Positions 1 to 9,391 of a DNA stretch of 64,000 nucleotides are shown here, in pieces. How positions within the stretch are numbered: the first letter of the stretch is position 1; each line of letters starts with the position of its first letter. The DNA comes from Candidatus Zhuqueibacterota bacterium (lineage in GTDB: Bacteria > Zhuqueibacterota > Zhuqueibacteria > Zhuqueibacterales > Geothermadaptataceae). Both the position numbers and the translations under genes were made by a program. The DNA lies in contig JAUZRQ010000002.1 in assembly GCA_030950365.1 (NCBI GenBank), positions 154,120 through 218,119 on the forward strand, read 5' to 3'. Below the pieces are notes generated by a model. That model made no database searches. It saw nothing but the letters and a program-made list of their open reading frames with translations, and had not been told where the DNA came from.

Positions 1-231
1 CCAGCCGTGTTCAGCAAAATACATCGCCATGTCCAGTGAAGATACGGTGATGCACCGGGTGCCGAAATTCCGGAACCAGTTGCCGATGACAGCGGACTGG
101 TGGGTTTTGAAGTGGGGGCGGAAGCGGACGCCGCTTTTGTGGGCTTTTTCGCTCATGCGCGCGATGTTGTTCAAAACGCGGCGTTGGTCAATGATCGCCG
201 TCGGTCGAATGATTTGGTTCAAATCAAGCAT
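1..231 (-). CDS. D-threonine aldolase / D-serine dehydratase-like PLP enzyme, N-terminal 77 residues (partial)
   Basis: The minus strand has an ATG at 231 and stays open to the window edge. The 77 residues seen resemble the N-terminus of the fold-type III alanine-racemase-like barrel used by D-threonine aldolase and eukaryotic-type D-serine dehydratase. The stretch RPHFKTHQ (about residues 39-46) matches the usual RPHxKTHK motif, whose lysine (here Lys42) binds pyridoxal phosphate. A weak AGAG ribosome-binding site precedes the start. Members cleave or dehydrate D-3-hydroxy amino acids in the cytoplasm. The C-terminal metal-binding domain lies outside the window, so aldolase and dehydratase cannot be told apart. 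Confidence 0.72.
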   Translation of the reverse strand, partial: MLDLNQIIRPTAIIDQRRVLNNIARMSEKAHKSGVRFRPHFKTHQSAVIGNWFRNFGTRCITVSSLDMAMYFAEHGW

Positions 232-357
232 GGTTCTCTGGATGGTTTGATGGTAATGTCGATTGCGTTGTTTGAATACAATTCAGGCCAGTCGCTAGGA
301 TGACCGGCCTGATATGAATACAGCGTTTCAATTCAGTAATTGCTAACAGAAAACAAT

Positions 358-385
358 CCCACGCCGTCCTGGCGCGGGCTTTTTT
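358..385 (-). terminator. Hairpin 3' of the M16 peptidase gene
   Basis: The arms CCCACGCC (358-365) and GGCGCGGG (371-378) pair with one mismatch around a 5-base loop. A run of T follows on the plus strand and a weaker T-rich stretch on the minus strand. It lies just downstream of the stop codon at 401, so it probably ends the peptidase transcript. Confidence 0.55.
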
Positions 386-400
386 GGGGTATAGATCAAT

Positions 401-3163
401 TTATTGGATCAAATTCCCGTCTGCATCCACAAAATAAATCGGGCCGAAGCCCAGCTCCCGAATGCCGTCTTCGATTTTCTCGCGATCGCCCACCACCAGC
501 CAGACGATTTTGTCTGGATGCAGCAAGGTGCGCGCAGCCTTTTTAATCTGTTGCAGGTTCAGCGAGCGGATCATGTCGGGATAGCGATCCCAGTAGTCAT
601 CTGGCAGGCCGAAACGCTCCATTTGCACGATGGAGCCGGCCACGGCGCTCATGGTTTCCCAGGTGCCGGGAAGCCGCAGAATGCGGTTCTTTTTGATTTT
701 GTCCAGCTCGTCCTGCGTTGGCGGACGCGTGGACAGGATATCGTTCAGTTCTCTGGCGATTTCCTGCATGGATTCTCTGGTTTTGTCGGACTGCACCGGC
801 GCATACACCAGAAACGGCCGCTGGCCGCGCGCGTCGATGAGCAGCGAGCGTGCGCCGTAAGACCAGTGCTTGTCCTCGCGCAAATTCATGTTGATGCGCG
901 CCGTAAAGGTGCCGCCCAGAATGTTGTTCAGCGTCTCGATGGCAATTTCCTCGGGATTGGCCTTGGGCAGCGCAATGTGCGCGGCGAAGATGATCGACTG
1001 GATGGCGCCGGGTTTGTCCATCAAATACACCACCTGGCTCGTTTTGTGTTCCACCCGGCCAATGTTTTTCTTCGGCACATCGCCCGGCTTCCAGTTCTTG
1101 AAATACGTTTCCAGCTTGCCTTTCAGCTCCTTGAGCGTGATATCGCCGACCACCACCAGCGTGGCGTTGTTGGGTTTGAACCAGGTGCGGTGGAATTTTT
1201 TGAGATCATCGCGGGTGAGTTTACTCACCGAGGCCTCGGTGCCCGATCCGGTGAAGGGATTGCCGTAGGCATGATTTTCGCCGTACAGCAGCTTCGGGAA
1301 CACGCGCAGCGCCATCTGCACCGGATTGGACTTTTCGCGCTGGATGGCCGCGAGCTGCTGCTTCTTTAACCGGTTGAAATCGGCTTCCGGGAAGCTCGGG
1401 TTGAGAATCACGTCAGCGAAAATATCCAGCGAGGCGTCCAGATTTGCCTTCAACGCCGACAGTGACACTGAAGAAATATCGAGATTGGAGCCGGTGCTTA
1501 GCCGTGCGCCCAGCATGGCCAGTTCCTCGCTGATTTGCAGCGCCGTGCGCTTTTTCGTGCCCTCGTCGAGCATGTTCATGGTCAGGCTGGCCGTGCCCGG
1601 CACCGCAAACTGATCCGCCGCATAGCCGGCATCCACCAGTAGGTTGAAATTGACCACCGGTACCGTATGCCGTTCAGCCAGGATGATCTTCAGGCCGTTG
1701 GACAGCGTGGCCTTTTGCAGTCTGGGGAATTTGGCCGCTGGCGGAGGACCGGGTTCCGGCAGTTTGGAGCGATCTACATCGGTTTTGAGGGTTTTGTACT
1801 TCGGGAACGGATGCACCTCGAGCACGAACACGCCGTCGGAGAGCCACTCGCGGGCGGCCGCATGCACATCGGCCGGCGAGGCGTCTTTCACGTATTGCAG
1901 GGTAGATTTATAATAGTCCGGGCTACCACCGTACACCTGATTCATGGCCAGGATGTCCGACTTGCCGCCAAAACCGCCGATGCGCTCGATGCCGCGGACG
2001 AAATTGGAGAAGTACTGCGCTTTCACCCGGCGGAGCTCCTTCTCGGTGGGGCCATCATCCAGGAACCGCGCTAGCTCCTCGTCCAGCGCCTTTTCCACCT
2101 GTTTCAAATCCACGCCCGGCCGCGCCGTGGCCTGAATGAGAAACTGGCTGGCAATCTCGCCGGTGTACACGTACGCGGCCACATCCGTGGCGATCTGCTC
2201 ATCATAAACCAGCCGTTTGTACAGGCGAGAGGTTTTGCCGGATGATAAAATATCGCTGGCCAGGTCGAGATACACCAGTTCGCGGTTGCCCCATTCGGGC
2301 ACGTTCCACACCTTGTACACCCGCGCCTGCGGCACGCGGTCCTGCATCACCATGCGGTGCTCGCCGGTGCGTTTGGCGATCCAGGCATCGTGCTTGGCCA
2401 CCGGCGGTCCGGAGGGAATATCACCGAAATACTTTTCAACTTTGGCCTTGACGGTCTCGGCATCCACATCGCCGGCCACCACCAGCACGGCATTGGCCGC
2501 GCCGTAGTACGTCTTGAACCATTCGCGCACATCCTCGAGACTGGCCGCGTTCAGGTCTTCCATGGAGCCGATGGTGGTCCAGCTATATGGATGGCCTTTG
2601 GGAAAGGTGTTTTCGGCGATGATGTTGAACACACGGCCATAGGGCCGGTTCTCGCCCTGCCGTTTTTCGTTTTGCACCACGCCGCGCTGTTCATCCAGCT
2701 TGGCCTGGTCGATGGCGCCCAGAAGATGTCCCATGCGATCGGACTCCAGCCACAGCACCAGGTCCAGCGCCGAGGTGGGCACGTTCTGGAAATAGTTGGT
2801 GCGGTCCCGGTTGGTGGTGCCGTTCAAGTCGGTGGCACCCACGCGCTCCAGCGCCTGGAAATAATCGTCGTTGAAATGCTCACTGCCGTTGAACATCAGA
2901 TGCTCGAACAGATGCGCGAAACCGGTCTTGCCCGGCTTCTCGTTTTTCGAGCCGACGTGATACCAGACATTGACCGCCACGATGGGCGCCTTGTGGTCCT
3001 CGTGTACGATCAAGGTCAGGCCGTTATCCAGAACAAATTTTTGATATTGGATTTCCGGAATACGGAACGATACATCGTCCTTGCTGCTTTCGGCCGATGC
3101 TGCACCAGTGAACAGTAAACAGGCGGCCAGCAGGCCCAAAAGCGGTTTTTTGAAACGCCTCAT
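401..3163 (-). CDS. Secreted M16 family zinc metallopeptidase, tandem two-domain
   Basis: This 920-residue protein is a pitrilysin/insulinase-family (M16) peptidase with two M16 halves in one chain. Residues 1-24 form a signal peptide, so it acts in the periplasm or at the cell surface. The inverted zinc motif HxxEH is HLFEH at residues 84-88, and the third ligand is probably Glu166 in QNEKRQ. The second half (from about residue 480) lacks the motif, as is usual for the non-catalytic half. The start has AGGAGG four bases upstream. It lies 140 bp downstream of an M14 carboxypeptidase-like gene on the same strand, so the two may form a secreted peptide-degradation unit. The substrate is unknown. 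Confidence 0.93.
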   Translation of the reverse strand: MRRFKKPLLGLLAACLLFTGAASAESSKDDVSFRIPEIQYQKFVLDNGLTLIVHEDHKAPIVAVNVWYHVGSKNEKPGKTGFAHLFEHLMFNGSEHFNDDYFQALERVGATDLNGTTNRDRTNYFQNVPTSALDLVLWLESDRMGHLLGAIDQAKLDEQRGVVQNEKRQGENRPYGRVFNIIAENTFPKGHPYSWTTIGSMEDLNAASLEDVREWFKTYYGAANAVLVVAGDVDAETVKAKVEKYFGDIPSGPPVAKHDAWIAKRTGEHRMVMQDRVPQARVYKVWNVPEWGNRELVYLDLASDILSSGKTSRLYKRLVYDEQIATDVAAYVYTGEIASQFLIQATARPGVDLKQVEKALDEELARFLDDGPTEKELRRVKAQYFSNFVRGIERIGGFGGKSDILAMNQVYGGSPDYYKSTLQYVKDASPADVHAAAREWLSDGVFVLEVHPFPKYKTLKTDVDRSKLPEPGPPPAAKFPRLQKATLSNGLKIILAERHTVPVVNFNLLVDAGYAADQFAVPGTASLTMNMLDEGTKKRTALQISEELAMLGARLSTGSNLDISSVSLSALKANLDASLDIFADVILNPSFPEADFNRLKKQQLAAIQREKSNPVQMALRVFPKLLYGENHAYGNPFTGSGTEASVSKLTRDDLKKFHRTWFKPNNATLVVVGDITLKELKGKLETYFKNWKPGDVPKKNIGRVEHKTSQVVYLMDKPGAIQSIIFAAHIALPKANPEEIAIETLNNILGGTFTARINMNLREDKHWSYGARSLLIDARGQRPFLVYAPVQSDKTRESMQEIARELNDILSTRPPTQDELDKIKKNRILRLPGTWETMSAVAGSIVQMERFGLPDDYWDRYPDMIRSLNLQQIKKAARTLLHPDKIVWLVVGDREKIEDGIRELGFGPIYFVDADGNLIQ

Positions 3164-3303
3164 AAAACCTCCTCATGTTGATGGTCAATTGGGTTCATCC
3201 CCTGAATTGGATTTTGGCAAACAATACTTTTACGTCGATTCGCCTTCAGAGTTGCGCGGAGAAATCGATCCCTCGCCGGAACTGATTTGGCGGCTTACTG
3301 GCA

Positions 3304-6003
3304 TCAATATCTCCCCGAGATCATCGAAAGGCTTGGGCCGATGATCAGGCTGTTCAGGAACAATTTTTCCAGCCCCCGCCAGTACGTGCGGAAAATCGGT
3401 TCCTCAGCGAACAGAATTACGTGTCCGCGTCGCATCGGCTCGTGGATCAGATACGCCTTGCCCGGGAACAACTTTTCGGTGTTCTCCCACACAAACCCGC
3501 TGACGCGCACGTCCTGGCTGACAAACCGGCCCACGTTGGCGCCTTCCTTGCTGGGGGTGAAGATATGGTTAGAATAAACCAGTACCGGAATGATTTCCTC
3601 GTAGCCCAGCGCCAGAAGATGATTGGTATCCAGTTTGATGTTCAGGATCGCGCCGGGAGTGAAATCGGGCTTAACGGATGTTTTCGCGGTGTCCGGCGCA
3701 GCACCAGGCTTTTCGCCTTTAGCCGCGGACGCTGGCTTCTGGCCCAGCAGCCGCGCGGTCGTCCACTTCACCTTCTCGCGCGTGGCAAACGCCGCCCCTT
3801 CTTTGATGCCCACGAACACACCGCCGTTTTGAATCCACTGTTTGATTTTCTGGATGCCGGCTTCGCCCAGCGCTTTCTCGTAGCCCGCGGCATTGCCCGG
3901 CGGCAGCACCAGCACGTTGTAGTCGTACAAATTGATGTGCTGAAAATAGTCCAGCCGAATGGCGGTGAACGGGATGCCGTACTGCTTTTCCAGCACGAAC
4001 CAGATGGCGCCGTAGGACGTTTGCCGGGTCGGCTCTTCGGTGATCACGGCGATTCTCGGCTTTTTCAGCGGAATGAGATTGCTGGAACCCCAGAAAATGC
4101 CCTTCGGCGTCCATGCGGTGGTCAGTGGCGTGACGCTCACGTGGAGCTCCCGCGCCCAGCGCGCCAGCCGCTCCCGCAGGTCCGCCGGATTGCGCTTGAT
4201 GCGCAACAGCGCCGTGCCCGGCGGGACGGTCTGGTTTTCGAGATGCACCGGCTTGCGCGAGATGGCCACCTTGTAGTCGTGCGATAGCAAGCGGGCCAGC
4301 AGCCGCATACCGCTGACCGTATTGGCGGAGAAGGCATAGCCGTAGGTGGTCTGTTCCGTTCCGCCGGTGATGCCGCCTTCGGCCGTAGCCACACGTTCCA
4401 CGCGTTTCATGGCCGCGCGCACCATCCGGGGCGCGGCGTAAGCTTCAATGCCGTAGGCCAGCGGCAGGCTCCATGCCGTGACGTCATAAAAACCGAGCCG
4501 TTCCTTGGGCGCTTTTTCGCCCACCGAATGGTTGTACGCGTATTTTTCGCGGGCGATTTTCAGAAAGGCCTCTTCAATGCGCGTGTCGCGCTCGAGCAGG
4601 GCTTTGGCCAGCCGTTTTTGTGGCTGCTCCATGGGAATGAGGTAGCTGCCCACGGGAAGGGTTTTGCGCAGCCGCTGGCCGGTTAGGTAATCGATGGCGC
4701 GGTCGAGTGTAACAGGCGCCTGGGTTCGATAGACCTCGATGCGGTGCCGCAGCAAAAGTTCCACCAGCGCGCGCGTCAAATCCGGCCGCTTATCCGGCGC
4801 CAGCGCCACCAGCTTAACGGGCTCCTTTCTGGCCTCTTCCATGCCGGTGCGGAAAAAGTCGTAATAATCGCGCAACAGCGCCGTGTGGTTTTCTGCCGCG
4901 GTTTTAATGGTGGTGATGCTGGCCACTACGTGATGGTGGATGCCATCGCGGAAGGTGAGAATGGTGCCGTCTGCTCGCTCAAAGCGAAGGCCTTTACGGC
5001 CGCCGCCGTCAGTTTCGTACGTCATGCCGATGGCGCCATTGAGCGCCGGATACGAATCCCAGTAGCCCGGATAATGCAGATCGAACACCTCTCGGGCAAA
5101 ATAGGTCCAGCCGTAGTGATCGAAAGCGCGGCTGTTGTTCTGGCCGAAAATGTCCGCCCACTTTTTTGTGGTAGGCGGCAGGTTCGGGTTCACCGGGATG
5201 GCGTACGGCGCGAAAAAATACTCATTGGTTTCGCCGTGATGGTCCACAAACACCTGCGGATTCCAGCGCTGCAGTTGTTCCACCACAATCTGCGTTTCCT
5301 GCTGCGACGCGGCAAAGGCGTCACGATTGAGGTCGATTTGATAGTGGTTGTTGTTGGTGCTCATGCGCCAGTCGCCGTGATGCTCGGCGGCGTTGCGGTC
5401 AGCGGTGCCGTTGGCGCCCACCACCGAGGCTTTCATCCAGGCGATGTAGCGCTGGTGGCTTTCCGGGTTGTGCGCGGGATTGAGCACAATCACCGCGTTT
5501 TTTAAAATAGACCTGGTTTCTTCATCTTCGCCGGCGGCAAAATGATAGGCCACCTGCAAACAGGCTTCGAACGCCGCCGATTCGTTACCGTCGTTGGCGT
5601 AGTTCATCCAGGCGATGGCCGGGGTGGTTTCGGCGATGCGCTGCGCTTCGGCCGGCGTGGTCTGACGCGGATTGCGCAGGCGGCCAACCGCCTGTCGGAT
5701 GGCTTCCAGGCGCTGCATGTTTTCCGGCGCACTGATGATGACCAGATACATGTTGCGCCGCTCCACCGACTGCCCGATGGGAATGACTTTCACGCGCTCC
5801 GGCCGCGCCTGTTCCAGTGCGCGAATGTATTGTTCCATCTGATAGTGGTCGGTGAAATACTCACCGATGGCGTATCCCAGAAGGGATTTAGGGGGCGGCA
5901 CGAATGGGTTGTATTTCGCACCGGGGTAAAATGGTTCATCGGATGCGGAGAGTACAAGCGGGAAAAGGAAATATACTGTGAAAATCGATATACCGTTTTT
6001 CAT
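3304..6003 (-). CDS. Secreted M14-family (zinc carboxypeptidase-like) protein with altered zinc site
   Basis: I chose the ATG at 6003 because AGGAGG lies six bases upstream and the protein then begins with a signal peptide (MKNGISIF onward). That gives 899 residues. The N-terminal half has the M14 pattern: DLNRD (residues 224-228) supplies the substrate-binding Asn-Arg, and VDHHGE (about 253-258) supplies the second zinc histidine. The usual HxxE zinc motif reads D138-G-N-E141, so the first histidine is replaced by aspartate. The C-terminal half resembles the glutamine-amidotransferase-like tail seen in large secreted bacterial M14 proteins. It may be a peptidase with an unusual metal site or a binding-only homologue. 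Confidence 0.85.
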   Translation of the reverse strand: MKNGISIFTVYFLFPLVLSASDEPFYPGAKYNPFVPPPKSLLGYAIGEYFTDHYQMEQYIRALEQARPERVKVIPIGQSVERRNMYLVIISAPENMQRLEAIRQAVGRLRNPRQTTPAEAQRIAETTPAIAWMNYANDGNESAAFEACLQVAYHFAAGEDEETRSILKNAVIVLNPAHNPESHQRYIAWMKASVVGANGTADRNAAEHHGDWRMSTNNNHYQIDLNRDAFAASQQETQIVVEQLQRWNPQVFVDHHGETNEYFFAPYAIPVNPNLPPTTKKWADIFGQNNSRAFDHYGWTYFAREVFDLHYPGYWDSYPALNGAIGMTYETDGGGRKGLRFERADGTILTFRDGIHHHVVASITTIKTAAENHTALLRDYYDFFRTGMEEARKEPVKLVALAPDKRPDLTRALVELLLRHRIEVYRTQAPVTLDRAIDYLTGQRLRKTLPVGSYLIPMEQPQKRLAKALLERDTRIEEAFLKIAREKYAYNHSVGEKAPKERLGFYDVTAWSLPLAYGIEAYAAPRMVRAAMKRVERVATAEGGITGGTEQTTYGYAFSANTVSGMRLLARLLSHDYKVAISRKPVHLENQTVPPGTALLRIKRNPADLRERLARWARELHVSVTPLTTAWTPKGIFWGSSNLIPLKKPRIAVITEEPTRQTSYGAIWFVLEKQYGIPFTAIRLDYFQHINLYDYNVLVLPPGNAAGYEKALGEAGIQKIKQWIQNGGVFVGIKEGAAFATREKVKWTTARLLGQKPASAAKGEKPGAAPDTAKTSVKPDFTPGAILNIKLDTNHLLALGYEEIIPVLVYSNHIFTPSKEGANVGRFVSQDVRVSGFVWENTEKLFPGKAYLIHEPMRRGHVILFAEEPIFRTYWRGLEKLFLNSLIIGPSLSMISGRY

Positions 6004-6104
6004 TGGTTGCCTCCTCATAAAGTCCTTTTGTAAGATGACTGAAAAAAAAGCAAAATGATAAAATGATTTTTTGTACCACATTTTGTAGTACAAGCTTTTT
6101 GTAG

Positions 6105-6123
6105 CACAAGCTTCCAGCTTCTG
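6105..6123. repeat. Dispersed 8-3-8 palindrome, AAGCTT type
   Basis: CACAAGCT and AGCTTCTG flank a TCC loop. Related copies are at 33599-33617 (CACAAGCT-TAG-AGCTTTTG) and 62591-62609 (CATAAGCT-TCC-AGCTTGTC). All three lie in gene-free gaps. Confidence 0.55.
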
Positions 6124-6241
6124 ATGCTCGAATTTTAGGAATTAGCCACGGATTGACGCGGATAAACACGCATTCAAACATTGTCTCATATCTTCACGCC
6201 CTTCGCTACCTTTGAGGTTCAACCATGATTGACCCGATCCT

Positions 6242-6260
6242 ACACGATCTCCGACCGTGT
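6242..6260. repeat. Dispersed 8-3-8 palindrome, GGTC/GACC type
   Basis: ACACGATC and GACCGTGT flank TCC. It matches the perfect palindrome at 33481-33499 (ACACGGTC-AGA-GACCGTGT). Shorter relatives are at 38563-38579 (CGCGGTC-CCT-GACCGCG) and about 62704-62718 (GCCGTC-AGG-GACGGC). Confidence 0.55.
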
Positions 6261-6561
6261 ATTGCCGGGATCCTACCGGGCAGCAACCAAAACACCGTTT
6301 GAGACGATTAGATCAACCGAACTTGACGAGTTCGGCGAATGATGACGGCCAAATACGAAAAAAGGCCCGGAGCCGCAAGCAAGGATGCTTGCGCCACTAT
6401 AAGCTTCCTATCCTCTAAATTTCTGGCTGGTGCACTGGATGAGCAGGCACGCCCGCTTTCAACTTCGTAAGGCACCGCGTATTAAAAAATATTTGCATTT
6501 TCGTAGATTATTATTATTTTTAGGATTCAATTTCAACGCGGAGAAAAAGCAACGTCTTATC

Positions 6562-7446
6562 ATGCAACAGAAAATCCACATCCTTCGATCGCATATCGCA
6601 GCCTATTATGAGCTCACCAAGCCGGGCGTGACCTTCATGGTGCTGATTTCCGCCATGGTGGGCTACTATCTCGGGCTGGACGCGCCGATCAACATGGGCC
6701 ATATGGCGCTGACCATGCTCGGCATCGGCCTGGTGGCCGGCGGAACCAGCGCCTTGAATCAGGTCATCGAAAGTAATATCGATGCCCGCATGACCCGCAC
6801 CCGCAAACGTCCCATCCCCACCGGACGCATCTCGCGGCTGGAGGGACTGGTTTTTGGTGTGTCCATTTCCGTTGCCGGCATCGGGCTGCTGTATGCGAAA
6901 ATCAATGCGCTCACAGCGCTGTTGGCCGCAGCAACTCTGCTGAGCTATGTCTTCATTTATACCCCGATGAAACGCAAAACCACGCTTTCCACCCTGGTGG
7001 GCGCCGTTCCCGGAGCGCTGCCTCCGGTAGGCGGCTGGGCCGCCGCCCGTGGCGACGCCGGCTGGCATGCGTGGGTGCTGTTCGGCGTGCTGTTCTTCTG
7101 GCAACTGCCGCATTTTCTGGCCATTGCCTGGTTGTATAAAGAAGACTATGCCCGCGGCGGCATTCGCGTGCTTCCACTGGCCGACCCGTACGGCGCCAAA
7201 ACCATCCGGCAGATCATCCTCAATTGCGTGGCGCTACTGGCCATCAGCCTCCTGCCCACAGTGTTCGGATGGATGGGCGCGGTGTATGCCTTTGGTGCGG
7301 CAGTTCTTGGACTCGGCTACCTCTACTCTGGCTGGTTGCTGGCGCGCACCCGCACCAACCGCCAGGCCAGGCAGGTGCTGTTCGCATCCATTCTTTATTT
7401 ACCACTCCTTTTGGCCCTGATGACCGTCCACAAATTGTTGGCATAG
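6562..7446 (+). CDS. ctaB: Protoheme IX farnesyltransferase (haem O synthase)
   Basis: It transfers a farnesyl group to protohaem to make haem O, the precursor of haem A for haem-copper oxidases, in the inner membrane. The UbiA-type motif is clear: residues 66-84 carry Asn, Asp-Ala-Arg-Met and RTRKRP in the NxxxDxxMxRTxxRP pattern. A second conserved loop (YTPMKRKT) and several membrane segments follow. The ATG at 6562 gives 294 residues, the normal length; the open frame extends upstream to 6430 without conservation. The gene stands alone here, with no oxidase subunits nearby, which implies that a haem-copper oxidase is encoded elsewhere. Confidence 0.95.
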   Translation: MQQKIHILRSHIAAYYELTKPGVTFMVLISAMVGYYLGLDAPINMGHMALTMLGIGLVAGGTSALNQVIESNIDARMTRTRKRPIPTGRISRLEGLVFGVSISVAGIGLLYAKINALTALLAAATLLSYVFIYTPMKRKTTLSTLVGAVPGALPPVGGWAAARGDAGWHAWVLFGVLFFWQLPHFLAIAWLYKEDYARGGIRVLPLADPYGAKTIRQIILNCVALLAISLLPTVFGWMGAVYAFGAAVLGLGYLYSGWLLARTRTNRQARQVLFASILYLPLLLALMTVHKLLA

Positions 7447-7937
7447 CAGCACAGGAATGCGGGATACTCCCGCGTGCGTGACCGTACAAATGGTTAGGGC
7501 TGTGCAACGGTCGGCCGCCTGGCCATGTGGTGATCGACGTTGCTTCGCCATTCAGTCGTCTGCCTGCCTGAGCCAATGACCGAAGGGCTTCCTACCATTT
7601 TCCAAAACGTTCCGCCCGCAAGATGATCGCTTAAAAATCGGCTTGCAGCCAAACTCTTTGGCATTTGCAAGGTTAAATAAATGGGTGAATGGAGGTTCTC
7701 AATCCTGGGAAGCGGACAAAGCCATTCCCAGTAATAAGAAAACGAGCCTCAATGGGAAGAGTTGGACTATCGCGCTTATGGTTTGATTATTAAAGAGATA
7801 GAAAGAATTTTTTCCCCATGATGTTGCGGAATGGTTGTTGCTGTATTATTAGATTGGCTAATAAAAGCATCTTTGCAGGGATCATCATCACAAAACAGGA
7901 GGATTGTTGCCTTATGACCTAAGTCAGGGTGATGATT
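7447..7937. other. Gene-free stretch upstream of the TonB-like gene
   Basis: There is no supported gene. A small hairpin (GCGGGA-TAC-TCCCGC, 7459-7473) follows ctaB but has no T-run. Near the 3' end, AGGAGG at 7897-7902 is followed by ATG-ACC-TAA at 7914-7922, in frame with the downstream TonB-like gene. Confidence 0.5.
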
Positions 7938-8591
7938 ATGCGAGTACAAAAAGTTCGACATGACCCGCTTAAGGAGAACTATCCGAAAGCGCGGGAGCTC
8001 GGACTGGTCGCGTCGCTTTGCATCAACATCCTCTTCCTGCAGGTGTTCCGCACGGAATTGCGAACTGAATTTTCTGTCGAACCGATCGAACTGCAGATCG
8101 AGGTCGAGGAAATTCCGCCAACCGAGCAGGTTCACCGTCCACCGCCGCCGGCACGTCCTGCGGTGCCCATTCCGACCGAAAGCGAAGATGTTCCTGAAGA
8201 CGAAACCATTGAACCAACCGAATTCGATCTGAGCGAAATCCCACCGCCACCGGGTCCGCCCCCCGAAGAATGGTCCGAAGAAGTTCCCATGTTTGTACCC
8301 TACGATGAACCGCCACAGATTATCGGCGGCATGGCTGCGCTGCGCAAAGCGCTGGTGTATCCGGAAATCGCCAAGAAAGCCGGGGTTGAGGGGATGGTGG
8401 TCATAGCGGTGCTGGTGGATGAAAAGGGGCGGCCGCTGAAGACCAAAGTGATGAAAGCCCACGGGGGGAATGTGGGATTCGAGCAGGCCGCCATCGACGC
8501 GCTCATGAAGATGAAGTGGAAACCGGCCATGCAGCGCGATAAGCCGGTCAAAGTCTGGGTCTCCATTCCGGTGCATTTTAAGCTGAAATAG
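7938..8591 (+). CDS. TonB family energy-transducing protein
   Basis: A 217-residue protein has the TonB layout: a short cytoplasmic N-terminus, one membrane segment (about residues 17-32), a proline- and glutamate-rich periplasmic linker, and a C-terminal TonB domain. The domain shows YPEIAKKAGVEG, the VDEKG turn and the late AIDALMKMKWKPA helix. It would couple the proton motive force to an outer-membrane transporter, although no ExbB/ExbD or receptor is adjacent. I chose the ATG at 7938 because AGGG lies eight bases upstream. GTG 7929 and ATG 7932 are alternatives. A stronger ribosome-binding site further upstream leads into an in-frame stop. Confidence 0.88.
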   Translation: MRVQKVRHDPLKENYPKARELGLVASLCINILFLQVFRTELRTEFSVEPIELQIEVEEIPPTEQVHRPPPPARPAVPIPTESEDVPEDETIEPTEFDLSEIPPPPGPPPEEWSEEVPMFVPYDEPPQIIGGMAALRKALVYPEIAKKAGVEGMVVIAVLVDEKGRPLKTKVMKAHGGNVGFEQAAIDALMKMKWKPAMQRDKPVKVWVSIPVHFKLK

Positions 8592-8779
8592 GCCACACGA
8601 GATTCTGCAACGGGGCGATTCATTTTTAGAGTAAAGGCATGCAAAAGCGTGGACCGCCGCGCAATGGGCACGCTGGAGATGGACCATCTTCCAGGCCATG
8701 TTGCCTGGCATGTGTGTCGGCGAAAATAAGGTTTTTCTGTTAAACCACAAGTAAACCCGGGGCGATCAGGAGGTGGCTT

Positions 8780-9304
8780 ATGGTGAAACCGTTCATGCTT
8801 TATCGTGGTATTGGCCTGGCGCTTATTCTGGGCCTTTGTATGGGCGTCGGCAACGCTGCGGCGCAAAAAAAGGCCGCCAAAGTCAAAAAGCTGCGCATCA
8901 TCGTCGAGGAGACCGCCATTCGCAAATATCCGTCGGACATGTATAAGGCCATCGGAACGGCAAAGAAAGGCGACAGCTTTGCGTACACCGGACTCACGCA
9001 ATCGGGCTGGTATCAGATTCATTATCAGGGCGATCTGGCGTATGTGAAGGCGGAGCATGCCAAACCGGTTAAAGTGACGCTGCCGAGCAAAACTGCGGAA
9101 ACGCCGAAAGCCGTGGCCAGTAAGGAAGCTCCGGCACTGACGGAAGAAAGCGCGACCCCGATGGTGCCGGAGGAGAAAAAAGGTCTGCCCGTGTTCTGGA
9201 TTGTGGTAACCGCCGTGGTGATTTTATTGTACATTCTGTACTTCATTCGCAATCTGCGGCAGCAGCGGGAATTCGAGGAGTATCTGCGCCATAAACCCAG
9301 CTAA
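8780..9304 (+). CDS. Bacterial SH3-domain protein with C-terminal membrane anchor
   Basis: The 174-residue product has a signal peptide ending near NAAAQ (residue 29) and then an SH3b-like domain at about residues 37-95 with the typical GWYQIHYQGDLAYV pattern. A low-complexity Ala/Pro/Glu linker follows. The membrane helix is at about residues 135-157 and the cytoplasmic tail is basic. SH3b domains usually bind peptidoglycan or peptides, so a cell-wall-sensing or tethering role is plausible but unproved. AGGAGG lies seven bases before the ATG. No specific family is recognised beyond the domain, and the gene stands between a TonB-like gene and malic enzyme. Confidence 0.8.
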   Translation: MVKPFMLYRGIGLALILGLCMGVGNAAAQKKAAKVKKLRIIVEETAIRKYPSDMYKAIGTAKKGDSFAYTGLTQSGWYQIHYQGDLAYVKAEHAKPVKVTLPSKTAETPKAVASKEAPALTEESATPMVPEEKKGLPVFWIVVTAVVILLYILYFIRNLRQQREFEEYLRHKPS

Positions 9305-9391
9305 TGCCGACGCCTCTCGATAGCTTTGCGGTGTGAACCATGTGACAGGTTAGCGATACGGTGTGTAAGCAAAGCAATGAGGTGTGTCATC

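Larger units (their letters stand above)
6004..6561. other. Gene-free stretch with short palindromes
   Basis: No convincing gene is present; the 81-codon minus-strand ORF at 5936-6181 has no family signal. The stretch holds the ribosome-binding site of the M14 gene and AT-rich sequence at 6040-6110. It also has a 19-base near-palindrome at 6105-6123 (CACAAGCT-TCC-AGCTTCTG) and another at 6242-6260 (ACACGATC-TCC-GACCGTGT). Both palindromes recur in other long gaps of the window. Confidence 0.6.

Noticed and set aside
5936..6181. 81-codon minus-strand frame in the gap after 6003
   Set aside because: Overlaps the signal peptide region of the M14 gene and consists of repeat-like intergenic sequence.
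7459..7473. Hairpin GCGGGA-TAC-TCCCGC after ctaB as terminator
   Set aside because: Stem of six pairs and no T-run on either strand.
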